A stretch of 64,000 nt of DNA. It comes from Hydractinia symbiolongicarpus. Taxonomy: Eukaryota > Cnidaria > Hydrozoa > Anthoathecata > Hydractiniidae. The notes under the pieces were generated by a model. That model searched no databases. It was given only the letters and a program-made list of their open reading frames with translations, and had not been told where the DNA came from. Below are positions 39,401 through 54,021 of this stretch, piece after piece; within the stretch, counting starts at the first letter, position 1; each line of letters begins with the position of its first letter. The position numbers were made by a program, and so were the translations under genes. The stretch covers positions 9,674,001 through 9,738,000 of the forward strand of contig NC_079887.1 in NCBI RefSeq assembly GCF_029227915.1. The letters are read 5' to 3'.

Positions 39401-42400
39401 CCCTCTTTTTATTGCCTCTTAACAGAAATTTTTCGCAATATACGGTATAATAATTGAAACGGCTTGTACGATCTTGGTGCTGTTTGTAGGTGACTCAGTT
39501 AAGCATGATGTTGAATGCTCTTCTCCCACCACGAGATGCGAACAATTTTCTTGGTGAAGATGTGACCGAATGTGTATTTATCACCTCTCTTGTATGTTCT
39601 ATTGGTGCTGGGCTGCTCGATGAAGGCCGTATAAAATTTGATGCCTACTTGAAAAGGTTATCAGGACTTCCATCGAACCCTGTTGAGAATACTATCGTGA
39701 AAGCTGGCGAACTGCCAACAGCCTTGCCAACATTGTACGACTATTATTATGACGTGGATCAAGCCTGCTGGGTTTCGTGGTCATCAATCGTTCCAGAATA
39801 CGTACATGATCCTGAAGTACGCTTCAATGAAATATTGGTGCCAACTATTGACACTGTAAGAAGTACTTGGTTGGTTGAGCTCATGGTGAAGATAAACAGA
39901 CCAGTTGTGCTGGTAGGAGAGACTGGTACTTCAAAATCTGCCACCGTGCACAGCTTTTTGAGAGGGTTGGACAGAGATGTCTATGTAAGTCTTCTTTTTA
40001 GAATATTTTCATAAAGTGATATTTTTAAAGTTAATAGGACAATCGAAATCCAAATGTAGAAATTTAATTTTTACCAACAGTATAGGTTAGAACAACTACT
40101 GGGTTTTTACAAACTTTGACATGGAAAGTCGGGCACATTCTTGTGGGTCACGGCAAGTCGTGTGAAATTTCTTATTTAAGTACCAACCCCGGAATAATTA
40201 GAAATTTTCAGTTCAATAGATGCAAGATATGCAGTGTTCTTTTTTTCAGTTCAATAGATGTGCATTGTTCCTTTTCTTTGAATGCGGTGAAATCTTGTAG
40301 TGCTATTAAAAGAAATATTCTGTGATTTTAAACAACCTTTTGGATATTTAAAGTTAGTTAATTTTACAGCGTCTGTAAAAAACCTCATATATAGATATAG
40401 CTCTCAAACTATTTTCAAGAATGATATTAATGATATTAATGATATTAAGAAACCATTTAACATATTTATAGGTTTTTTTTAAAAAATGTAAGGGAATGAT
40501 TCCGAAAAAGAACAGTTATCTAAGACGTATGAATCATTAATCGCTGGAGTTTTTGGTGGAACTTATTTATTATTTTTCTTCTAGCTCCCACTGAACGTAA
40601 ATTTTTCCTCGCGAACGACATCAATGGATGTTCAACGAAATTTAGAGGGCAATGTTGAAAAGCGTACTAAGGATACATTTGGACCACCGATGGGAAAGAA
40701 ACTGCTTGTATTCATCGATGATATGAATATGCCACAAGTAAGCTTCGTATGCAGCGCCGTTTAATTCTTCGCTGCAGATTTATACAATCTTTAGCAAATA
40801 ACCTGCATTTATACACCAGCGTGTGTGCATACCCTAGGTTACACAATCTTAGGGACTAGTAATATCCAACGTATACCTACATAAAACTGTAATGTTATCG
40901 AACTAATTTCTCTGCCGCTTGAACTATTTTACTGTTGATAAGTCCACTGTGATAACGATTCTTTTCCGATTCCTGTGAAATTTTGAGATGTTGACTCTGT
41001 TGAATTTATTGTGTTTGCTAAACGAATAAATCTTACGTTCAGGTGGACACGTATGGTACGCAACAACCCATCGCATTGTTGAAGATGCTTCTTGAGAGAG
41101 GTGGAATGTATGATCGTGGTAAAGAATTGAATTTGAAGAATTTCCGGGATATTGGATTTTTGGCTGCAATGGGAGAAGTAAGTAACTGATATTATTAGTA
41201 ACAAACGTGGCATTTTATATGAAAAGCGTGCCGTGGTGGTATTTTGAGGAAATCTTACTGATCTGTTATACTATAAAAAACTGCCTGTGACATAATTTTT
41301 ATATAAAAAAGCATGCAATTTACGTCCTATATTTTTACTGTATATTTCAGTGTTTTAACTGGGGTATTACACTCCCTTAGATGCCTCCCTTGTTGCACAC
41401 ACTTAGATGACCCCCTCTAGTACTTATCTTGTTACACGCACACTGATGACCTGTGATACTTTTGATTACGTTACGAGGATAAACATCTAAGTTGTTTTGT
41501 TAGGCTGGTGGTGGAAGAAATGAAGTCGATCCTCGATTCATTTCTCTGTTTTCTGTGTTTAACGTTACATTCCCATCGGAAGAATCGTTACGAAAAATAT
41601 ACGTTTCCATATTGAATGGACACCTGCAACCGTTTTCTAAAGAAGTTCGAGCCATCTCTGATACCATCACCACGTGCACTCTTGAACTATACAAAAGCGT
41701 GGTGCGAGAACTCCCTCCGACTCCGTCGAAGTTTCACTACATTTTTAACCTGCGTGATCTGTCCCGCATCACGCATGGTTTATGTATTACTACACCTGAT
41801 CGTTTCGAAGTTGTGGAGAAGTTTGTACGTGTTTGGCGAAACGAATGTTTACGAGTGTATTACGATCGATTGATCAACGCGAAAGATAAAGAACTTGTGC
41901 AGGTTTGTTCAACTGCTTCAATGAAGTTTTTACACATTTTTGTTGTACATGTCTTTTAACTTTTAATTTTGTTGATCCGTTCAGGGTCATGTGACAAGAC
42001 TTATTGAGGAGCATTTTCCTGACACGGTTGAGTATGTGACACGTGAACCGTCCTTGTTTGGTGACTACCGGAACACACTGACAGAAGAACCAAGACTGTA
42101 CGAAGATTTAGTTGACTATGAAGCAGCCAAAGCTTTATTTGAAGAGGTAAACACACAGCGAAGTGTAAAAGGATGTAAAAACATCATTTTACCACTACCA
42201 GAGCGATTTACTAATTTTAAAAAAACTGTCAACACCGTATTACTTCATTATTTGTGCTTCTTATAAGAAACGATTTCTTACAATGTACGCTATAACACTC
42301 CTATAACTAGTTGCAGAACATTTTGATAATTCTTTGTACCTTATCAGCCCCAAATTTCGTCGAACGTAATTTTCAAGAAAGAAAATAGAGCCCTAGTTTT

Positions 42401-45400
42401 AATTAAGTTAAAGTACCACCGTTTGGGACCAACAATGTTTTGTCTGATGAGTTTTTGCAGATGTACTTCCATAATTCTTCCTTTTTAAAGGATGCTTTTA
42501 TTTTGGGTGGGGTGGGGTAACGTGCTTATTGAAGCATGTATAAAAATGGTGCAGTAAATTGAATATTTAGTGTAATCATAAGAGGTCAAGCAACAAACGT
42601 GTGTATTCAATTTTTGCCATTTGTCGTTTAATCATGTTTCATGTTTAATAGATTCTCGAAGAGTACAATGTTGACCACAATACGTTAAATCTTGTCTTAT
42701 TTGATGATGCTTTGGAACATGTAACGCGAATTCACAGAGTTATACGCATGGATCAGGTATAGCTGTATATTTAAATTGCTACTCTGTAAATACACGACAT
42801 TTCGTGTCTACCTATATCCCGTCTTTTGTTCATGTGTCACTCTCCTCCTGTTTGCTAATAAATTTCAATCGGCGTTCGTGTAATCTCTTCTTAGGGACAT
42901 GCCTTGCTAGTTGGTGTTGGCGGAAGTGGTAAACAAAGTTTAACTCGATTAGCTGCATTTTCAGCTGGTTGTGAAGTGTTTGAGATCACACTAACAAGAG
43001 GCTATTCTGAAAACGACCTTCGCGAAGATTTGAAAGTGTTGTATCAAAAGTTAGGCTTGGAGAATAAAAAAATGGTGTTTTTGTTTACAGATTCTCACGT
43101 GGCTGAAGAAGGTAATCTCTTCGTTTGAGTTACTAAGACAGAGATAGACAGAGCTTGAAAACATAAAATACACGATTTAATTCAAAATAGCTTTATGTTA
43201 ATGATAAAAGTGCCGAATAAATAGTTGACTGCTACGTTTGTGTTTTGCGTTTAACGAAGCCTTTTGTGTAGGGCCGAAACTTTAAAGAGAAGTATTTTGA
43301 ACTCGCATAGCAATTGTATAAACAACCTAGATATTTATACCTATGTCTTAAGTGCTTAATCGGCACATTTTGGTCATTGTATTTTACCCAAATAAAATCA
43401 AGTTTATGTGAAAAACTATTTATTCTCAGGATTTTTGGAACTCATCAACAATATGTTAACATCCGGTATGGTTCCTGCATTGTTTCCCGATGACGAGAAA
43501 GAATCTATCTTATCAACTGTAAGTTCGTTTCTCCATCATACACTCATTGTCAAGAAATTTCTCACCCTGTTGTTACAATGTTAAAAGATTCTTCGTCAGT
43601 AAATTGCTTAAAGTAACAATGGTAAAATATAAATGATGAAATAATATATATACCTTGCTGTACTACGATTCAAAATCCTTTTGAATCGTAAAATACTCAC
43701 GAAGAGAATTATAATTACCCTTGTAAATATAGAACAGTGTCTTTTAGTCTTTTAGGCCTAACAATTTGTTTATCTGGCAATTTAAAATATTTTTTCTGCG
43801 TAAATTTCGCTTTCTATACTCCACGAAGATTAGTACCTACAAACAACGATGAAACAATAAACTATGGAAATATGTACTTACAAAATACGACCCACATTAT
43901 TAGTTACCAAAAAGATACAATTAATGATTATGACGCGTGTGTGTATTCTTTAGGTAAGAGACGAGGCACAGAAAGCCGGTGTTTCTCCATCTAAAGAAGC
44001 AATTTGGCAGTATTTCGTAACCAAATGTGCTAATAACCTACATGTCGTGTTAGCTATGTCACCTGTTGGTGATACACTCAAAACACGCTGTAGAAATTTC
44101 CCAGGGCTTGTTAATAACACAAGTATTGATTGGTTCATGCCATGGCCACGACAGGCGCTATTTGCAGTAGCATCAAGATTTCTTGAACAGGTTTGCATAT
44201 TGTTTCTCCTTTCTGATAGTGCTCACTAGTGATTACCGCATTTGGCATGACATTGCAAGGATACAAGGCTGGATTACCTGTTTAGTTTGTTTTAAACGTA
44301 GTGTCATCCGACTGTTTAAAGCCAGAAAACCTATTGTGTTGCGGGCTGGCAAGTTGGAGTCATGCTGTACATTTTTTGATTATTTGTCTGGTAATTTTGT
44401 AATCTGAGAGATTGACAAGCCTGCTTGTGTGATATCTCTTTAGGTTTTATTATTATATATTTCCCTCTTTTTTAATTTGTTTATCATCAGATATAGCTGT
44501 TTTGTTCTGCTGAGTCAACGAAACAAATGAAACCACTTGATATATTTTTTAGGTTTATGTGTTACCACCTAGTAATTAACCATTAAAATATATATATCTT
44601 TTGCTTTATCACTGTTTATCCATTTGTTTTAGAATAAGTTAATACCCGAGCATTTAAAAGATGATGCGATTGCTCATGTTGTGAAGGTTCATGAAAGCGT
44701 TGGCGATTACAGTGTTATGTTTTTGCAAAAATTGAGGCGACTCAATTATGTCACGCCCAAAAATTATTTGGACTTTGTTAGCACTTATACCAAGTTGTTG
44801 GAAGAAAAAGATAAGTTCGTGCTGGACCAGGTAAGGATTTAGCTAATTACAAAGTGAAATATGATATGGTAGAGGATAGTCGAATTAGTTGAAATTTGTT
44901 AAAAAAAATTAGGAAAAGCTTTTGCGCCACCTACACTACAAATATCAACTTATATCATAGTACGGTTGAATTTGATGATAATATTAGTAATATTCGGCTG
45001 CTGTAAAAGTATTTTAGTTGAGTCTATAACCATTGTTGACTTTTGGATTGTTTAAAACCCTAAAAAGAACATCAGGGAATAGTTTTAAGACCTGGGTAAC
45101 CCAACCTTAGATTCTGATTGTTGAAGTATGGACAAAGTGAGGTGTTAGTAACAATGAATCCCTGTACATTTTTTTTCTTTTCGTCGTATTTGCGTCCTTT
45201 TCGTCGTACTTGCGTGTGTAATGGCTATCACCTCTTCCTTTAGTGCCATCGCTTGGATGGTGGTTTGAGTAAGTTACTCGCCGCGAGTGAACAGTTGGTA
45301 GAATTAAACGAAAAATTAGCTGTGCAAAAAGTTGCTGTAACTGAGAAGACAGAGTCGTGCGAAAAACTTTTAGCTGAGATATCTGAGAGAACGGGTATCG

Positions 45401-48400
45401 CTACGGAGAAGAAGCAGTTAGCACTTGGTAAAAAGAATGAAATTGCGGAACAGAACGTTCAAATTGTCAAAGAAAAGGTACTAAAAATATAAAATTTGAA
45501 GTTTTCTTGTTAATACAAAGATTAAGTTATACAATGATTGCATTTTGTAGGGACTTCCAACTTGAATTACCAAAAATAATAGTGCGAGTGAATAATTTTT
45601 TACTTATGTAGGCAGAAGCAGAAGAAGCGCTCGCTGAGGCCTTACCAGCTTTAGAAGAAGCGAAGATTGCTTTGCAGGATTTAAATAAGTCTGATGTCAC
45701 CGAAATCAGGTAAGCTATTACTTGCGTACTCTTCATATAGCGCTCGTGTGGCCACGGTTCTGAAAATTTCCGAATGAAGAAACTTGGCCTGAACAATCTA
45801 GGAATTTCCTGTCTTGGAAAGTAAGCATGTTCAAATAAATTTTTACAAATCGAGATTTTTAAACTTTTTTACAAACCTTACGGAAAAAACTTCCTTAAAT
45901 ATTCTGAAAGATTAAATTTTTTAACTCCTGGAATTTCTGGAAGATTTTCATGGTTAGCTGTTTTGCCATAGAATTGTCCTAGAATCTGAAACAATTTTTT
46001 CGTGGAAAAAGAAGAAAAATGTTCTGGAATATCTTTGAATTTAAACTGTCTCCATATCAAACATGCTGTCCCAGTAAGTTTAAAGACGCGAGTAGATTTA
46101 TATACAAATGTTACTTTCTCTAGGTCTTTTGCCAAGCCTCCAAAAGCAGTGCAAACCGTATCTGAATGTATTGTCGTTTTACGTGGTATCAAAGAAGTAT
46201 CATGGAAAGCTGCGAAGGGAATGATGTCGGAAGCGAATTTTCTAAAGAGTTTAATGGAGATGGACGTGGATGGCATAACTGGAGCGCAGGTGAATAGCAT
46301 TCAAATTGTCTTACGTTATTTAAATTTGCCTTACAAAATCGAGAGCATTGTCAGGTGGAGAGATTTATGCATTTACATGATAACCCACCACTTTCAACCC
46401 CCCACTCTCCCATCCCCACCCTCCTAACTATGTCTGTTACTTTAGGGTTGTCGTTTAAAATATGCTGGTGTACGACATAGGTATACTGTTTCACAAACGA
46501 CATCAAAGTTGTACTGTGGCCGTAGTTTATGGTCCCAAATTAGGGATAATATTAGGGTGTTTCAAATTTCTCCAGTAAGGCTACCAAAAAGTCATTAAGG
46601 TGTAACATATTTATCGGTTTTTATCGTGCATGTACTGCAATGTTTTAGTTGCTATCCTTTTGTGTTTTATTCAGGTGAAAACCGTGAAAGGATTTTTGAA
46701 AGAGATGAATATTACAGTAGCCGAGATGAAAGACGTCAGTACAGCAGGATCAGGTCTATTAAAATTTGTCAACGCTGTTATGGGTTATTGCTCTGTGGCA
46801 AGAGAAATCAAACCCAAACGTGAAAAGGTTGGAGTATACTTTGTTGTTTGTTTGTTTGTTTGTTGTTGTTGTTTTCGCCTTTTTGTGGATCGTTTTATCA
46901 CGTGGTGCACCACGATGTGCTTGAGATAAATTTTTCCCTTTTACCTCTTTATATTCTTTTATTTATCTTATTTCCTTATAAACTGTGTCAACACAAGATA
47001 TACGAGAAAATACAGACGTTCCCACCTTCGTTCGTCGTAATTTAAACTAACTGATTTTTTGTACTAGGTGGCTCGACTTGAACGAAATTTCCACATGAGC
47101 AAACGAGAGTTGGAGAAAATTGAAAAAGAGGTAGCAGAGATTGAAGCCGAACTGAAAGAATTAAGTATCAAATATGAAAATGCTATGAAGGACAAGCAGC
47201 TGTTACAAGAAGAAGCAGAACTTATGGAACGCAGACTAATCGCTGCTGATAAGTTGATATCTGGCTTGGGTTCGGAGAAAGTCAGGTGTGACATCAAACA
47301 TTGTATAATTACTGTCATAAAACGCGAAAAAATACCTGTTGAGAATAAAAATTGAAATCATGCTACTTTAGTATCCAACTACAAAAAATATGTACTGAAA
47401 CAACGTTCATTTTAAGTGGTAATGTAGCACTAATAATTATAAAGGTCTATGTAGCTCACTCTCCTTTTTCACCCATTTGATATTCACGCAGTTTTTTTAT
47501 AATTTCACGAACAATTTCTCAAATATTTTATTCTTCTTTTTCCAGTTAGAATCTGTTAGTACGTAAATTCAACATAAACTTTTATTACCGCGTTCTTTAC
47601 TTGGGTTACTTAGAAAGAGTGCATAGCTACTACTCAGTATCAATGATTGTATTCCGTACTTTGTTGCAATATTCAGATGGACGGAAGACTTGGAAGATTT
47701 AAAGCAACAAAGGAACAGATTGTTGGGCGATTGCTTACTTGGTGCAGCATTTCTAAGTTACCTGGGTGCATTCAGTTGGGATTTTAGAAATGACTTATTG
47801 CGAAAAGAATGGGAAACTGACATCACTGCGAAAGAAATTCCAAAAAGTGAACCGTTTAAAATTGACGAGTTGTTGACTAGTGATGTTGAGATCAGCCGCT
47901 GGACCTCGGAAGGATTGCCTCCAGACGAGTTGAGCATAGAAAATGGTGTTCTTACTACGCAAGCAAGTAGATATCCACTTTGCATCGATCCACAACAGCA
48001 GGCTTTAAATTGGATACGAAAACGTGAAGAAAAAAACAACTTGAAGGTGAGGGTACACAAAATTTTGTGAAGGTTTTCTTTCTAGTTTTTCTTTGCTTAT
48101 TTATTCTCGCTTACCCGTCATTTGCAAAATAATTGGTTAATTGAGCACAAAGGCAAAGTGTTCGGGCGAAATAAAACTTTCGGAATTAACTTTCGGTCCT
48201 TTTCTTCTATATGCCGATGATTCTTTTACCCAAACTTTTTTAAGTGAAAGAAATACTTTAAAAAGTCGAGTAAATTAATTTCGTTTATTTTAAAATTAAA
48301 CAACTAATATATGTATATTTTTTTACTTTCTTATTTTAACTTCGTTTCAGATTTTAACATTTAACGACCCAGATTTTTTAAAACAACTTGAGCTGGCAAT

Positions 48401-51400
48401 CAAATATGGTTTCCCTGTCTTGTTCAAAGATGTAGATGAATATATCGATCCCGTTATCGATAACGTGTTGGAGAAAAACATAAAAGGTGAAACTCGATAA
48501 AATCTAAACGTCGGAGTGACGTTTTTCGTGCACTTTTCGATTTGTGGGTCAATCGAGAAGAGGGTGATATTCGAATGGGGACTGTTGGTGAAATTCCTAA
48601 CAAGTTGAATTAAAAATTTTATGAGTAAAACTAAGAATGCTGTTAATGCGAGAAAATTTCTTCTCTCACAAATTCTTGTTAAAAAAATTTACCAGATTCA
48701 TCAAACTTTGTCCGCATAAACCTTTAGACAAGATAGGAATAGGAAGATCGTAGATAACTTGCAAGATGCAAAAAAGATATTTTCGTTCACCATCCTCATT
48801 GATTCCAATCACACTATTTACACTCCTACACATTTGTTTGTTGCAATTTTACTTTTAAATAGGTCTCTAATGTCTGTACATTCCACCTCTTCAATTTGCT
48901 TGCTACCAGTATTGATACGCAAAAATTTCTTTCCGCGAAATAAAGAAAAAACTGAACATTTCTTTCCGCGAAAATTACTTTTTTAAGATAGATGTATGTT
49001 ATGTTTTACTTACAGGCGACGCAGGCCAGCAATCTGTCTTACTTGGTGACAAAGAAGTCGACTACGACCCTTCATTTCGACTTTACTTAAACACCAAGTT
49101 GGCCAATCCTAAGTTTACACCTTCCCATTTTGGAAAGTGCATGGTTGTCAACTATACTGTAACTTTAAAAGTAAGTTTTTTTCAAGCTTTTGAATTCTAC
49201 AAACTTGTGTTAAGAATAGATATATAGATATGAATATTTTACATGACTAGCCTTACAAATATCGAGGGATATACCCTATCTAATATTTCCAGGAGGGGCC
49301 ATGGCTTATTTGGGGAGTCCTAGAGTATTTAATGCTCATTTTGGGCTACGCAGACCCAATTAGAGTCCGCACTCCAATACAACTCCGCGCAACATTCAAC
49401 GGCCCACACAGTGTATCATCTCTCTAATTTTCCTCGCATGGCTTGGGTTAATCTGGGGCTATGGTAACAATTACTGCCTATATTCAATCGCCCCCAAGGG
49501 GAATCGAAGCCTGGTCTCCCGCACAAAGTGCGAGAGCTATAACCACTAAGCTACGGTGCCACAGGAAGGAATCCTCCTAGAGGAGTATAAATAGAACTAA
49601 ATAATGAAGCAATGCTCATAAATAGATGTTCATAGAATTCGTTGCTGTGTTTCAGGGTTTAGAAGACCAACTACTTAGTGTTATTGTTGGATTTGAAAGA
49701 AAAGAATTGGAAGAACAAAGAGAAAGACTGATCCAAGAGACAAGGTAAGTATTATTTTTAAAAGAGGTTCGAAATGCATCGGTGTTGCCGACCTAGATGA
49801 CTTGCACGAAACTGGATTGATGGTAACTCATAAACAAAAAAATGAAAAATAAAATGATTATTTAATTAAAAAAAATACATATATGAAACTTTGAGTCCCT
49901 AATTTAAAAACAACCTCTGTCAGTAACCTGGATATAATTTTCCTGAAGAGGTCCTAATTTTATGTAGAAAACGATAAAAATTATAGTACAGACTGAAACC
50001 TCGCAAGTGTAGGATTATGCACATTAATACAGGCTGAGTACGTGTAGGTATATAATCTAAGATTTCCTACCACAAACATTCACCAGACAAACAGCTGAAG
50101 TCGCCGACTTGCAAGGTTAGAATCGATCAGTTGTGTTGCAAAGCTTGTGTGAGCTCTACGTCTTGGTTCAACTATTCCTTCTGACAATAAATGGGACTAA
50201 CTTACAACAGAACTAACTTACAACCTGTCATAGAGGGTATGTTTAAATTTATAATTACTTTCCTAGTGAGAACAAACGCTTGCTGAAAGATCTTGAGGAC
50301 ACACTACTGCGCGAATTGGCTACCTCCACTGGGAACATGTTGGATAATGCGGAACTTGTACAAACTCTTGAAGATACAAAAACAAAAGCTACGGACGTAA
50401 GTTTAAAAGTGTAATTCTCTAACCGAAGTCTAATTATTTTATTTCGCTTTTCCTATTAAACTAACATTTATTGCTACTGTTTCCAGAAGATGATGCTTCA
50501 AAACTGCATACACAACTTATTTTACTCTAGGTAGCTGAGAAATTGAAGTTAGGTGCAAAAACAGCAATCGACATCGACAAACTTCGCGATGGCTATCGAC
50601 CGGCTGCCAAACTGGGTGCTGTGTTATTCTTTGTACTAGCTGAAATGTCAAGTATCAATTCTATGTACCATTATTCACTCAATTCATACCTTGAAGTATT
50701 CGATTTGTCGTTGAGAAAGAGTTTACCGGATTCGATATTGGTAAAAAGGTTAAAGAACATCATGGACACACTTACTATAAATGTTTACAACTACGCTTGC
50801 ACAGGTAATATTATTTAAAATCCGACCACGCTTCTTCGTTGTGTTACAACAAATACACTTGTTTCTAAGTTTTGGGTGACATTGTCGTTTCCATACACCG
50901 AACTCCGAGCCTCGACTAAACAACGGCGTGACCCTAAATCTTCTCATCTGCTTAAATTTTGTCGGCTCTAAGGGATGAGATTTAAAGAAGGCGACTAAAG
51001 TTGCAGAAAAAAAAATAAAAGCCAACGAAATTATGAGAAGACGAATTATAGCCCAACCAATATTTTGACCAAGTTTAACTATTAGGATAATCGATTTTTT
51101 TACACCATCAGAAAATAAATTTGATCCATATGCAATTAACGTATGAGATTGTGCAAATATTAACTTCACAAAATTTGTGCATTCATTGCAAATCCTTTAA
51201 AAACTTTTTAATCAGTTTGGTATTAAGAATCTTGAAATGCCGACAAATTTTGACTAAGTTATGTAATTTAGGGCAGACGAAAAATGAGGGCCAGAAAAAA
51301 TTTTGCTTGATAAAATAATTTAAGATATCTATTTAATGAACGAGTTTTGTATGGTCGATTTCTCTGGTTGCTTTAGGAATTTTGCCCTTTTAATACCATG

Positions 51401-53902
51401 CTTATCACTGTTACCATTTCCAGCGTTTGTTGTTGCTTTGAGGATCGGTGGCTTTTGTTCTATTGAAGTTTAGCAAGGATTTTTCTAGTTAATGGAGTTT
51501 TAAACACTCCAGAACCGCCAGTGTAGTCCCTCCTGAAAGCAATTTATAGAGTATAACCCGTGAAATAGACGAAGCTAACCACAAAATTATACTGTTTTGT
51601 TATTCGTGTTTTAATTAGGTTTGTTTGAACGCCATAAACTTCTCTTCTCCTTCCAAATGACCATCAAGATTATGCAAGCTGACAACAAATTGAACCAAGA
51701 AGAACTGGACTTCTTCATTAAAGGGAATATTGCCTTAGAAAAAAGCTCTCGAAAGAAACCATTCCCATGGCTGTCTGACCAAGGATGGGAAGATATTCTG
51801 AAGTTATGCACTGTTGCTCCTGATGCGTTCTCGACCTTGGCAGAAGATATAGAACGAAATGAGAATTTGTGGAAACAGGTGAGACAAGTTGCTTTGTAGG
51901 ACAGATCAATATTAATAGCCCTCTCTCAATAAACCAGACGTAAATTTTTTGAGTTTCAATGCTCCCAGCTCTTTCTTAATGTTTATATACAATCATTAGT
52001 TAATTTACTTGTCTCTTCAAATGTCAACATTTTACGTCATTACGTTAATCTTTTGCTTATTATTTATTGTCGTTTTTTTTGTCGTTTATTTTCTATATCC
52101 AGTGGAACGACGACGACTCTCCGGAATCATGCAATCTTCCTTTAAAATACGAAGAAGTGCTGACCGACTTTCAACGATTACTTCTTCTCAGGTGTTTCAG
52201 AGTCGATCGAATTTACAGAGCAATCACGAGTTTCGTAACAGGTCGTATGGGTGAGCGTTATGTCACTCCCCCTGTGATCAGTTTTGAAGCTATCTTTGAA
52301 CAATCCACGCCGTTTTCGCCAATCATATTCATATTGAGTCCAGGATCTGACCCAGCCAGTGATTTGATGAAGCTGGCTGAACGAAGTGGGTTCGGTGTTG
52401 GGAAACTTAAATATTTGGCGATGGGACAGGGACAAGAAAAGGTAAGTTTTGTTATGGCGGCTTTCACTGTAAGTTAGAGAATCTTCAGTAAGACCGCTTC
52501 ACTGGAATGTTGCAAAAAACATTATTTTTTCGAAGGAAGGTAATGTGTTTTATATGGGTTGCAGGTATTCACTTCGGTATATTCTGAAATCTTTTATGTT
52601 TAGCTCGCTCTGCAATTATTGGAGACGGCTATCAGCAGAGGTCATTGGTTAATGCTGCAGAATTGTCACCTGTTGGTGAAATGGTTACGTGACTTGGAAA
52701 AAGTGTTGGAAAGAATAAGTAAGCCGCATCCGGATTTCCGATTATGGTTGACTACCGATCCAACACCGGAATTTCCGATCGGAATTTTGCAACGTTCGTT
52801 AAAGGTAAGAAGCAGTAGACTTTCATTTTTTGTCGGGAACATGGTAACTACATCCACTTTGCTGCACAATCTCTCTAAATTACGACATTAAAGTCTCCTG
52901 GAAAAAAAGACGGATTATATAAAAAAGAGATGTGCCCCGTGTATAAATCTTGCTGAATTAAAGCAGCCATAACTGAAAAAGTTCAGAACTACAAATTGAG
53001 TTAACAGAATTTTCGCACGTTGTATCCAAACTTGCACTTGAGACCTACTTCTTTAAACTCTGTAATGTTTATTCTCTCAAATATTCTGAAGATTATCTCA
53101 AAATATTCTTCCATCGAAGAAAATATTTTAAATTGTGACGACGCTACACGTTATACGTTACTGGTTATTTACGTTTAACTTTTTTAGGTGGTGACAGAAC
53201 CTCCAAATGGTTTGAAATTAAACTTGCGCAGTACATTTCACAAAATCTCCACTACAGTTCTTACTGACTGTCCACACCCTTCGTTTCCACCTCTGGTGTA
53301 CGTGCTTGCTTTCTTTCACGCTGTGGTGCAAGAACGAAAGAAGTATGGAAAGATTGGTTGGAATATCGCCTATGACTTTAACGAGTCAGATTTCCGCGTT
53401 TCCATGCAATTGCTAAATACGTATTTAACGAAGGCGTTCGTGCAAGGTGATGTGAAGATGCCGTGGGGAAGTTTGAAGTACCTCGTTGGAGAGGTAAAGT
53501 ACTTTGTCATTTATTATAACGGAAAACTCTGTCGAATAGAATTTTTATTCTCTCTGGGAAAAATTACCCGGTTACAACTTTGTTGGCGTGGATTGTTTGT
53601 GAAGTGGAGACGATTATGCTGTTCGTGGTGTCATTGTTGTTGGTGCTTGTTGTTGTTTATTGTCTTTTATTGATGTTGTTGTTGTTGTTGTTATTATTAT
53701 TTTTGTCATCATAACGTGTTGCTTTTGTTGTTCTTCTTTTTTGTCGTTGCCGTTAATCGTTTTTTATTTTCTATTGTTATTGTAGATGTCGATGTTGTTG
53801 GTGATCTTATTTTCATCGGCACTGCCTTCCTCGTTGTTGTTGTTGTTGATATTGTTGTTGTCATTGTTGTTGATATTTTTGTCGTTGTTGTTGTTGTTGT
53901 TT

Positions 53903-53958
<56 letters not shown>

Positions 53959-53971
53959 GATATTTTTGTCG

Positions 53972-54021
<50 letters not shown>

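Noticed and set aside
39490-39984. Separate ATPase gene suggested by a 174-codon open frame with a P-loop
   Set aside because: It is exon 42 of DNAH10 (AAA3). Both splice sites are present and the phases fit the neighbouring exons.
49497-49563. tRNA gene on the minus strand
   Set aside because: The A and B boxes are good, but the acceptor and other stems do not close cleanly and the body matches another copy at 1-232, so it is a SINE head.
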